Source: Thermoplasmata archaeon
GTDB lineage: Archaea > Thermoplasmatota > DTKX01 > GCA-020343715
DNA length: 18,006 nt
Direction of reading: 5' to 3'
Assembly (NCBI GenBank): GCA_020343715.1
Contig: CP070808.1
Location: forward strand, 1,900,342-1,918,347
A program made the position numbers and the translations under genes. Position 1 is the first letter of the stretch; every line of letters begins with the position of its first letter. The notes below the pieces were generated by a model. It was given only the letters and a program-made list of their open reading frames with translations, searched no databases and had not been told where the DNA came from. This document shows positions 6,593-13,859 of this stretch, one piece after another.

Positions 6593-9500
6593 ATGAGAAA
6601 AATCGTCATCTGGACCGTGCTGGTCCTGATGCTGGTGAGCACCCTGGCCGTCATGCCAGACGAGGCAGAGGCCCAGGCGCCGGGTAACAAGGACATAACC
6701 TTCTACCTGCACAACGTGACCGCTGGGGCCAGCGTGGGCTCGATAACCACCATGAGGATCATGAACACGACCCAGGGTGACACCCTGAACGTGTCCACCA
6801 GGTCCGCCAAGTCGATACAGTACGACTTCTACCTGTATCCGGTGCTGGCGGACAACACGACGGTGGACAATAACGTGACGGCCCACATCTGGGCCCGCCG
6901 CGTCGCCACCTCGGGTGACAACAGGGGCGCCACCTTCATAATGCGCCTTTACGATGTGGACGCGACAGGGTCCGACGTGGCCACGATAGCCAGTCGTACC
7001 GTCACCTACGACATGCTGACGGCCTGGCGCGAGTACAAGATCGAGGCCACCAACGTCGCGGACTACACAGTGGCGATAGGTCACTCCCTGCGATTGTACC
7101 TGGAGATCGACGGCAGCTCGTCCAACGACTACCAGATGGCGTGGGGCGACACCACGCGGAAGTCCCGGGTGGACATAGAGATGACCGACTACGTCCGCGT
7201 GAACGACGTGGACACCCTGGACTACCAGAGGACTCCCAAGGTGGTCTTCTCACAGATGACGGCCAACAAGACGATGTACTTCCTGGCGAACATCACCGAC
7301 CCCTACGGCGGCTACGATGTCCGCCTGGTTAACGCCACCGTGGTCGCCCCCAACGGCACCACCATCATCGACGAGGCCCAGATGTCCAAGACCAAGGGCT
7401 TCTTCAACTCGTACTACAACGAGTACGAGTACACCTGGAACTACTCGGGCTTCCCCACGGGCCAGTACAACCTGACGGTGGACGTGGTGGACAACACAGG
7501 CTACTACTACAGGTTCCCCTCCAATCCAGGCGACGCCACATACGGCGGGCACCTGGAGTCGATGACCGTCAACTTCTGGATCGGCGGCATGCCCCACAAC
7601 GTGACCATCAACGTCACCGACGACCTCTCCACCGCGCTTCCCGGTGCCGAGGTCTCGATGGGCGAGGCCAGGGGAACCACCGACACCGGCGGCCAGGTGG
7701 TCCTGAGGCTCGCCAACGGCACCTACGACCTGGAGATCAAGTGGCAGAACGTGGTGGTCTACCTCAACCCCCACACCGTATCGAACGACACCTACATCGA
7801 CGTTTCCGTCGCCGTCTTCTCCCCCCAGATAATCATAGTGGACGACGTGGGCGACCCCGTCTTCGACGCGGTGGTGTTCACGCTGCACCCCAACGGCACC
7901 TTCCTGGACCAGTCCTGGAGGACCGACGCCGCTGGCAGCATCGACTGGGACACCATGGCGGGCGGCGACTACCGCGTCTCCGTCCTCTGGATGGGCGTCG
8001 AGGTGTACAACGCCACCATGACCCTGAACGGCCAGGGCCCCTTCACCCTCACCGTGATGGTCTACCAGCTGGACATCCAGGTGGTCGACACCGCGGGCCA
8101 GGGCCTGGAGCTGGCCCAGGTGGTCATCTCCAACACCACCAACGGCCTGGTGGCCGACTCGACCCTCACCGACTTCAACGGCGACACCACGTCGAAGGTC
8201 CCCATCGGCAACTTCGACTTCGTGGTCTACTGGAGGAACACCGTCGTCTTCAACGACCTGACCGACTACAAGGTGGACGCCTCTGGCACGCTGATACTGC
8301 AGGCCCGTATCTACGCCGTCAACCTGACGGTGGTGGACGCCAGCGACCTTCCCCTGGCCAACGCCAGGGTCGTCGTGGGCTTCGCCCTGTCGGGGCAGGT
8401 TCAGGACTTCGGCACCACCGACGACCAGGGCGTGCTGGGCACGCGGCTCCCCGTGGGCTTCTACAACTTCTGGGTGTACTGGAAGGACGTGCTGGTCAAC
8501 GAGACCAACAACTTCTACTTCGACGGCGCGTCGGAGCACACCATCGTCGCGTCCGTTTACTGGGTGGACATGCACGTGCAGGACACCGAGAACGTGTCCG
8601 TCGTGTCCGCCCTGGTATCGCTGCGACACGCCGACGGCCTGGACTTCGGGACCGTCTCGACCGACGTGGACGGCAACACCTCGTATCGCCTCCCCATCGG
8701 CGAGTACCAGATCGTCGTCGCCTGGAAGGAGACGGTGGTGTACAACGAGCTGATGTTCATCGACTCCCAGGACCCCATCACGCTGACGGTGGCCATCTAC
8801 TACATGCGCCTGCACGTGGTGGACTCCCGGGACGCCCCCGTGGACAACGCCCTGGTGGCCACCCACAACGACACCTCGGGCGCCATCGTGGGCAGCTCCG
8901 TCACCGACGATGGCGGCAACATAACCCACCGGGTGCCCATGGGCACCTACAGGGTGCAGATCGTGTGGCAGGAGGCGGTGGTCCACGAGGCCGACCGCAT
9001 CGTCGACCACAACGACTGGGTCACCATCGTGGTCAACGTGTTCTACGTGGACATCCACGTGGAGGACACCATGGGCGCGGCCCTGGACGGCGCGCTCATC
9101 TCCTTCATCAACGACACCACCGGGCGGTCCCTGGGCGTCCAGGGCACCGGCGACGATGGCAACGTCTCGTACCGGTCCCCCATCGGCGAGTACCGCCTCA
9201 GGGCGGTCTGGCAGGAGGCCCTGGTCCACGAGAGCGTCGAGGTCGTCGTGGCCGACCGGACCCTGACCATCGTGGCGTCCGTCTACTACGCCTTCGTGGA
9301 GGTGGTGGACACCACCGACGTGCCGTTGACCGGCGCATCGGTGACGGTCACCAACCCCGTCACCGGGAGGATCATGGGCAGCAGCACCACCGACGCCGAG
9401 GGCAAGGTGACGTACCGCCTGCCCATGGACAACTACACCTTCGAGGTCATCTGGCAGGAGACCGTCGTCTACCTGGCGGCCCACGTGGTTGACAACAACG

Positions 9501-11704
9501 AGCCCATGGTGCTCGTGGTCAGCGTGTACTACGGAGAGCTGCACGTGGTGGACTCCACGGGTGTGGCCCTGGCAAGCGCCCTGGTCACCTTCACGAACGC
9601 CTCCTCCGGCAGGCTCATGGACGAGCGCACCACCCCCGAGTCGGGCGTGGTCACCTTCCGGCTGCCGAAGGGCGAGTACGAGGTGGAGGTCGAGTGGCAG
9701 GAGGCGGTGGTGTTCTTCGCCGTCCGCACCCTGGACACCAACGACCCCTGGACCGTGGTCTGCAACGTCTTCTACGCCGAGCTGCACGTTACGGACTCCA
9801 CCGACGTGGCCCTGGAGAGCGCCCTGGTGACCTTCATCAACGCCTCCTCCGGCCGCCTGATGGGCGAACGGGCCACCCCCGCCGACGGCGTGGTCACCTT
9901 CCGGCTGCCCATGGGGCAGTACGAGGTCACCGTCGTCTGGCAGGAGACCATCGTCTGGCACCAGGTGAGGCTGCTGGACAACAACGACCCGTGGACGGTG
10001 CGCTGCAACGTCTACTACGGCGAGCTTCACATCATCGACTCCCGGGACCTGCCCGTGGAGACGGCCCTGGTCTCGCTGACCAACGCCACCTCCGGCAGGG
10101 CCATGGGCGACCGGACCACCGGCGACGACGGCGTCGTCGTCTACCGCCTGCCCATGGGCGTGTACAGGGTACAGGTCATCTGGAAGGACACCAACGTGTT
10201 CGACGACTACGTGACCATCGACTCCAACGACCCCCACGACATCGTGGTGGACGTGTACTACCCCACCTTCGTGGTCATCGACTCGAGGGAGGTCCCCCTG
10301 GTGGGCGCCCTGGTCACCATGGCCAAGTGGTCCAACGGCCGCATCCTGGGCAGTCAGCTGACCGACGACGCCGGCAGCACCGAGTTCCGCATGCCCAAGG
10401 ACACCTACACCGTGTCCATCGTCTGGCTGGACACCATGGTCCACCGGGACGAGTACGGCGTGGACTCCAACCAGGTGTACACCGTCGACGCCTTCGTGTT
10501 CTACGTCCAGTTCACCGCCGTGGACTCCCGGGACGTGGGGCTGGAGTGGGCCCAGATCGGCATCACCAACAGCACCTCCGGCCGCACCATGGCCAGCCAC
10601 ACCGCAGACCCCGACGGGTGGACCGAGTTCAGGCTGCCCATAGGCGTTTACGATGTGGAGGTGCTCTGGCAGCACGCCGTGGTGCACACCGACACCTGGA
10701 CCGTGGACGACGACAAGGAGTGGACCATAGACGCTTGGGTTTACTACGTGAACTTCCACGTGTTCGACGGCGGCACCATCGAGGGCGTGAACGTGGACCT
10801 GGCCGGCGCCTCCGTGGCGGTGGCCAACGAGACGGCCAGCACCTCGCTGGGACCCATCAACACCGACGCGTACGGCAACGCGGAGTTCAGGCTGCCCCTG
10901 GGCGACGTGTCCCTGGAGGTCGTGTGGAAGTCCACCGTCGTCTACGCCCTAGACGCCCTGGTCGTGGACGGGGACGCCACCGAGGAGATCCAGGCATGGG
11001 TGTACTACATCAACGTCAGGGTCAGGGACTCCACCGGTGCCCGCCTCAAGGGTGCCACCGTGAACATCGCCCAGGACGGCATCGCGGCCGAGTCCCAGAC
11101 CACCCCGAAGAACGGCTGGGTCATCTTCCGTCTGCCCTACGGCAACTACTGGGTGAACATGTCCTACACCACCACGTACTACCTGACCCCCATCGACGTG
11201 GACAAGTCCCGGAACGTGGACCTGCTCAACAGCTCCCTGGAGGTCAAGTTCGACCTGTCCGATGACGACTACCCCATCCCCTTCTACAGGACCAACCTGT
11301 TCTGGGTGATCCTGGTCATAGTGCTGCTCGTGCTGGGCATCGTCTTCCTAATCTGGAAGATGAGGCAGGCGCCCGTGGAGGACGAGGTCGAGACGTCCAA
11401 CGTTTCCGATGAGGACGGCCTGGAGGACCTGCTCAACGACCTGGACGAGGATGGTGCCGGAGGCTCCATAGCCGGCGGCGCAGCCGGTGCAGCCGCCGTG
11501 GAGGAGTACTCCGACGATGACCTGGAGGATGTCTCCACCGAGGAGCCCGACGAGTACTCCGACGACGACCTGGAGGAGGAGCCCAAGGACGAGGAGGACT
11601 CCGACGAGGGCGACGAGGAGCCCGACGAGGATGAGGAGGAGGACTCCGAGGCGGAGGAGGAAGAGGACTCCGACGAAGAGGAGGAGGAGAGGGAGGAGGA
11701 CTGA
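6593..11704 (+). CDS. Giant single-pass surface protein with 15 tandem Ig-like repeats and an acidic inner tail
   Basis: A 1703-residue exported protein. A signal peptide (MRKIVIW, then a hydrophobic core ending AEAQA) covers about 1-28. Residues 29-336 are a unique, Asn-x-Ser/Thr-rich beta region. Residues 337-1555 are 15 tandem repeats of about 81 residues, each resembling a carboxypeptidase-regulatory or Cna-B-like beta sandwich, with D-x2-G-x5-RLP-G-Y-V-WQE-VV in the middle and NVYY at the end. A single membrane helix lies at about 1569-1588, then a 114-residue tail that is nearly all Asp, Glu and Ser. By topology the repeats are outside and the tail inside. It probably acts as a stalk, adhesin or envelope component; N-glycosylation is likely. 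Start choice: ATG 6593 gives a classical signal peptide. ATG 6551, with GAGG eight bases before it, would add 14 residues. Confidence 0.93.
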   Translation: MRKIVIWTVLVLMLVSTLAVMPDEAEAQAPGNKDITFYLHNVTAGASVGSITTMRIMNTTQGDTLNVSTRSAKSIQYDFYLYPVLADNTTVDNNVTAHIWARRVATSGDNRGATFIMRLYDVDATGSDVATIASRTVTYDMLTAWREYKIEATNVADYTVAIGHSLRLYLEIDGSSSNDYQMAWGDTTRKSRVDIEMTDYVRVNDVDTLDYQRTPKVVFSQMTANKTMYFLANITDPYGGYDVRLVNATVVAPNGTTIIDEAQMSKTKGFFNSYYNEYEYTWNYSGFPTGQYNLTVDVVDNTGYYYRFPSNPGDATYGGHLESMTVNFWIGGMPHNVTINVTDDLSTALPGAEVSMGEARGTTDTGGQVVLRLANGTYDLEIKWQNVVVYLNPHTVSNDTYIDVSVAVFSPQIIIVDDVGDPVFDAVVFTLHPNGTFLDQSWRTDAAGSIDWDTMAGGDYRVSVLWMGVEVYNATMTLNGQGPFTLTVMVYQLDIQVVDTAGQGLELAQVVISNTTNGLVADSTLTDFNGDTTSKVPIGNFDFVVYWRNTVVFNDLTDYKVDASGTLILQARIYAVNLTVVDASDLPLANARVVVGFALSGQVQDFGTTDDQGVLGTRLPVGFYNFWVYWKDVLVNETNNFYFDGASEHTIVASVYWVDMHVQDTENVSVVSALVSLRHADGLDFGTVSTDVDGNTSYRLPIGEYQIVVAWKETVVYNELMFIDSQDPITLTVAIYYMRLHVVDSRDAPVDNALVATHNDTSGAIVGSSVTDDGGNITHRVPMGTYRVQIVWQEAVVHEADRIVDHNDWVTIVVNVFYVDIHVEDTMGAALDGALISFINDTTGRSLGVQGTGDDGNVSYRSPIGEYRLRAVWQEALVHESVEVVVADRTLTIVASVYYAFVEVVDTTDVPLTGASVTVTNPVTGRIMGSSTTDAEGKVTYRLPMDNYTFEVIWQETVVYLAAHVVDNNEPMVLVVSVYYGELHVVDSTGVALASALVTFTNASSGRLMDERTTPESGVVTFRLPKGEYEVEVEWQEAVVFFAVRTLDTNDPWTVVCNVFYAELHVTDSTDVALESALVTFINASSGRLMGERATPADGVVTFRLPMGQYEVTVVWQETIVWHQVRLLDNNDPWTVRCNVYYGELHIIDSRDLPVETALVSLTNATSGRAMGDRTTGDDGVVVYRLPMGVYRVQVIWKDTNVFDDYVTIDSNDPHDIVVDVYYPTFVVIDSREVPLVGALVTMAKWSNGRILGSQLTDDAGSTEFRMPKDTYTVSIVWLDTMVHRDEYGVDSNQVYTVDAFVFYVQFTAVDSRDVGLEWAQIGITNSTSGRTMASHTADPDGWTEFRLPIGVYDVEVLWQHAVVHTDTWTVDDDKEWTIDAWVYYVNFHVFDGGTIEGVNVDLAGASVAVANETASTSLGPINTDAYGNAEFRLPLGDVSLEVVWKSTVVYALDALVVDGDATEEIQAWVYYINVRVRDSTGARLKGATVNIAQDGIAAESQTTPKNGWVIFRLPYGNYWVNMSYTTTYYLTPIDVDKSRNVDLLNSSLEVKFDLSDDDYPIPFYRTNLFWVILVIVLLVLGIVFLIWKMRQAPVEDEVETSNVSDEDGLEDLLNDLDEDGAGGSIAGGAAGAAAVEEYSDDDLEDVSTEEPDEYSDDDLEEEPKDEEDSDEGDEEPDEDEEEDSEAEEEEDSDEEEEEREED
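7601..11257 (+). repeat. Fifteen tandem coding repeats of about 243 bases
   Basis: Unit starts, read from the shared motif, are at 7601, 7826, 8069, 8318, 8564, 8804, 9047, 9290, 9533, 9776, 10019, 10262, 10505, 10748 and 11009. Eight units (2 and 6 to 13, except for small uncertainty at the edges of unit 2) are 81 codons; the others range from 75 to 87. Units 9 and 10 are the closest pair, identical at 59 of 81 residues by my count. The first and last units are the most diverged, which suggests growth by duplication in the middle of the array. Confidence 0.9.
11490..11704 (+). repeat. Low-complexity acidic coding tract
   Basis: This stretch is built almost entirely from GAG, GAC, GAT and TCC codons and encodes the Asp/Glu/Ser tail of the surface protein. 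It contains two copies of EYSDDDLE, 24 residues apart, before dissolving into Glu/Asp runs with repeated DEEDSDE-like units. It is a likely site of slippage and length variation. Confidence 0.75.
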
Positions 11705-11728
11705 GGTCCACCTCCCTTCGGCCTCAAC

Positions 11729-12265
11729 CTACCCGGACCCCGGAGGACCGCTGCCCTTCCTAAGGGCCAGCTGCCGGTAGACCAGCGCCAGCCAGAACAC
11801 GACCGCCACCAGGGGCACCGCCCTGACGGCGGTACCCAGCCAGGAGGGTGGCTCCTGCGGGGCGACGCCCGCGGTGACGTCAACGTGGGCCCACGCGGCG
11901 GCGTCCCCCGAGGAGACCACTAGGGTCACCCTCTGGCCGCCACGGGGGCCGGTGACGGTCCACGAGAACTCCGGTCCCATGGCGGCATGCTCGCCGTCCA
12001 CGAACCAGTCGAACCTCTCGCCCCACTCGGAGCCGGCCTCGTCCAGCGCCTCGGCCCTGAGGTGGTGGGTGGTGCCCACCCCGACCTGCTGGCCGGGGAT
12101 GAGGCCCACGATCCTCACGTCCACCTCGGGGGGCACATATCCCGCGGGTGGCTCGTACGGGGGCGGCCCCCCCTCGGCCCCGCCAGGGGGGACGAGGAGT
12201 GCCAGGAGGACGAGGCCCATCAGGGCCATCGACAAATAAACGGGCGTTCTGCGTTCGGCGGTCAT
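11729..12265 (-). CDS. Small single-pass surface protein with one Ig/PKD-like domain
   Basis: A 178-residue exported protein of unknown function. A signal peptide covers about 1-30 (hydrophobic core 10-25). A Pro-rich linker PPPYEPPAGYVPP lies at 34-46. One beta-sandwich domain covers about 48-132, with FDWFVDG and FSWTVTGPRGGQRVTLVV typical of a PKD or Ig-like fold. A C-terminal membrane helix lies at about 147-163, followed by a short basic tail. There are no cysteines. In-frame GTG 12292 and ATG 12286 exist, but the TATA box at 12299-12304 predicts transcription from about 12275, downstream of both, so ATG 12265 is the sensible start. The gene is convergent with the giant surface protein (24 bases between stops). 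It follows the next surface gene in the same direction, but has its own promoter. Confidence 0.85.
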   Translation of the reverse strand: MTAERRTPVYLSMALMGLVLLALLVPPGGAEGGPPPYEPPAGYVPPEVDVRIVGLIPGQQVGVGTTHHLRAEALDEAGSEWGERFDWFVDGEHAAMGPEFSWTVTGPRGGQRVTLVVSSGDAAAWAHVDVTAGVAPQEPPSWLGTAVRAVPLVAVVFWLALVYRQLALRKGSGPPGSG

Positions 12266-12327
12266 ACCCAAACCCGTGACATTCATTGTCACGGCCCCTA
12301 TATACAGAGATTGGAACTGTTTTCGAA
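12266..12327 (-). promoter_or_regulatory. Promoter and leader, copy 1 of a twin element
   Basis: On the minus strand this reads, in order, TTCGAAA, a 16-base spacer ending CTCTG, TATATA (12299-12304), GTGACA, and CACGGGTTTGGG just before the ATG at 12265. The same blocks occur in the same order and almost the same spacing at 13721-13783. It lies only a few bases after the stop of the upstream gene. Confidence 0.7.
12274..12294. promoter_or_regulatory. Perfect 8-base inverted repeat in the small surface gene promoter
   Basis: CCGTGACA and TGTCACGG flank a 5-base spacer. The element lies between the TATA box and the ATG, over the predicted transcript start, a good position for a repressor operator. 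In the twin promoter upstream of the neighbouring gene, only the GTGACA and CACGG parts survive and the symmetry is lost. Confidence 0.45.
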
Positions 12328-12331
12328 TTGT

Positions 12332-13720
12332 TCAACGATTGTACACCTTGGGGCGGTAGCCCTTCCTGCGGTGCCAGAGGGCCACCAGGAAGGTGATCAC
12401 ACCAACGGTGACGAACACCATGATAAAGGGCAGGGCGAGGCCTATGTAGTACCAGATGTCAGGGTGCCCATTGGTGACGACCCGGATGGTCACGTTGACC
12501 ACGTGGTCGAACTCCTGGCCCTCAGGGTCGATCACCACCAGTCTTATCGGGACTTGACCCCTGCCCTCTACCCTCCACGTTAAGTCCTGGGTGTCCCCGA
12601 TGAGCTCGATCCCCGCGTACCATCGGTACGAACACCCCTCGATGGGGTCGTCGAACTCGTCGAGGAGCGCGCCCCGGAGCTGTATCTTCCTGTCCGAGTC
12701 GATCTTCTGTCCCTCCACGATGCCGATGATCTGCACCTTGGGAGGATGTTCCACGTCGGTGACCAGGAACGTGGTGGTCATCGCGTCCCCCTGACCGCTG
12801 CGGTCCCGGACGTCGAACCTGACGATTATGCTCCCCTGCTTGGCGTCGGCGTCCGTGGGTATCCACGTCATCTGGCCCGACCGCTCGAAGTTAGAATGGT
12901 GGGGAAGGGTGGTGCGGAACGTCAGCACCTCCTCGGGGTCCACCCTCATGGACGGTTCGCCCAGCCTGGGGTTGAGGTCAGGGTCACGGGCATGGAGGTC
13001 GATGTTCACGGGCTCGCCCTCCTTCACAACCTTGTTGGTGATGGGGACCAGCGTGGGTCTGTCGTTCCTGTTGACGATGGTCAGGTGCATGGAAGCCTTC
13101 TGGTGAGTGTAGCCATCGACCGTCAGGTAGAAGGTCACGGTCCATTCGCCCACGTGCCGGTTCTGGGGAGTGAAATCGACCATGCCGGTCTGGTTGTCCA
13201 CCGTGAACAGCTCCTCGTGGTCGTTGAACAACCGAACCTCGCCCCACTCCTCCCAGGTGTCCCTTTCGAGGATAGGTACCTGCCATGAGAAGGGTACGTC
13301 CTGGGTCAGCGTGAAGTGGGGTATCTCACCGAAGGTAAGGAGGCCTGGCTCTACCTCCACCGTTATCTTGAGCTCCATCATGTCGACTATGCCGGCGTCC
13401 TCTGTCACGGTCACTATAAAGAAGTGGTCCCCCCGGTCCTCGTCCGTGGGCGTCCATGTCATGACGCCAGTTAGCGGGTTGGTGTAGATGCCGGGGTGGC
13501 TATCCCGGTACATGTAGGTGTGGTTGGCCGGGTCCGTCCAGAAGTACGGGGAGACGTCGAAGGTCCACTCCTGGTCCTCTCGGATGACCTGTGGAGGTGG
13601 AAAGATCCAGTGAGGGGGCTCGTCCTGGAAGGCGCATGCTGAGCCAGCAAGGACCATGATGATGGCGAAGGCCGCCAGGCCGAGGACGCACAAGATGAGG
13701 CTTCCGTAGCGTCGAGGCAT
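12332..13720 (-). CDS. Single-pass surface protein with cadherin-like/Ig domains
   Basis: A 462-residue exported protein. A signal peptide covers 1-30, with cleavage likely after SACA. Three putative-Ig/dystroglycan-cadherin-like domains follow (about 36-124, 127-217 and 221-323), each with a strand motif at its core: TGVMTWTPTDEDRG at 84-97, TGMVDFTPQNRHVG at 178-191 and SGQMTWIPTDADAK at 281-294. A fourth Ig-like domain covers about 326-416 (YRWYAG...DLTWRVEGRGQ). One membrane helix at about 425-449 is followed by a short basic inner tail. These folds usually serve calcium-dependent or sugar-linked adhesion and wall assembly; no catalytic motif is visible. The ATG at 13720 is set by the promoter and the signal peptide. 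It shares a near-duplicate promoter with the small surface gene downstream and is divergent from the GH114-like lipoprotein gene. Confidence 0.9.
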   Translation of the reverse strand: MPRRYGSLILCVLGLAAFAIIMVLAGSACAFQDEPPHWIFPPPQVIREDQEWTFDVSPYFWTDPANHTYMYRDSHPGIYTNPLTGVMTWTPTDEDRGDHFFIVTVTEDAGIVDMMELKITVEVEPGLLTFGEIPHFTLTQDVPFSWQVPILERDTWEEWGEVRLFNDHEELFTVDNQTGMVDFTPQNRHVGEWTVTFYLTVDGYTHQKASMHLTIVNRNDRPTLVPITNKVVKEGEPVNIDLHARDPDLNPRLGEPSMRVDPEEVLTFRTTLPHHSNFERSGQMTWIPTDADAKQGSIIVRFDVRDRSGQGDAMTTTFLVTDVEHPPKVQIIGIVEGQKIDSDRKIQLRGALLDEFDDPIEGCSYRWYAGIELIGDTQDLTWRVEGRGQVPIRLVVIDPEGQEFDHVVNVTIRVVTNGHPDIWYYIGLALPFIMVFVTVGVITFLVALWHRRKGYRPKVYNR

Positions 13721-13783
13721 GTTCCCAAACCCGTGCTATACTCTGTCACCGTGGTATATACAGAGTCTGGCACAGATTTCGAA
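13721..13783 (-). promoter_or_regulatory. Promoter and leader, copy 2 of a twin element
   Basis: The minus strand carries TTCGAAA (13777-13783), a 16-base spacer ending CTCTG, TATATA (13755-13760), GTGACA, and CACGGGTTTGGG before the ATG at 13720. The TATA-to-ATG gap is 34 bases, against 33 in copy 1. Confidence 0.7.
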
Positions 13784-13828
13784 GTGTCACCCATACTGCT
13801 CCAATTATTAAGAATTGAAACTCAGCCG

Positions 13829-13836
13829 ATATAAGG
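13829..13836 (+). promoter_or_regulatory. TATA box of the GH114-like lipoprotein gene
   Basis: GATATAAG lies about 25 bases before the ATG at 13860, so transcription would begin at or next to the start codon. This is a leaderless or near-leaderless arrangement. The 139 bases between the two divergent ATGs also hold a small inverted repeat, CAATT/AATTG, at 13802-13817. Confidence 0.55.
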
Positions 13837-13859
13837 GGTACCCGCGTAGGAACCATGCA

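Noticed and set aside
6399..6596. Possible small protein of 65 residues in the gap before the giant gene
   Set aside because: The main TATA box and the dyad lie inside it, no ribosome site precedes it, and its composition is not like the neighbouring genes.
7250..10759. A 1169-codon open frame on the minus strand, antisense to the repeat protein
   Set aside because: It is made of repeated Val/His/Gly/Asp-rich segments that mirror the 15 tandem repeats and G+C-biased third positions of the plus-strand gene. It has no sensible domain, signal peptide or promoter, so it is a composition shadow.
7601..11257. CRISPR-like array suggested by regular repetition
   Set aside because: The period is about 243 bases, the units are diverged, and they stay in one reading frame with a conserved protein motif, so they are protein repeats.
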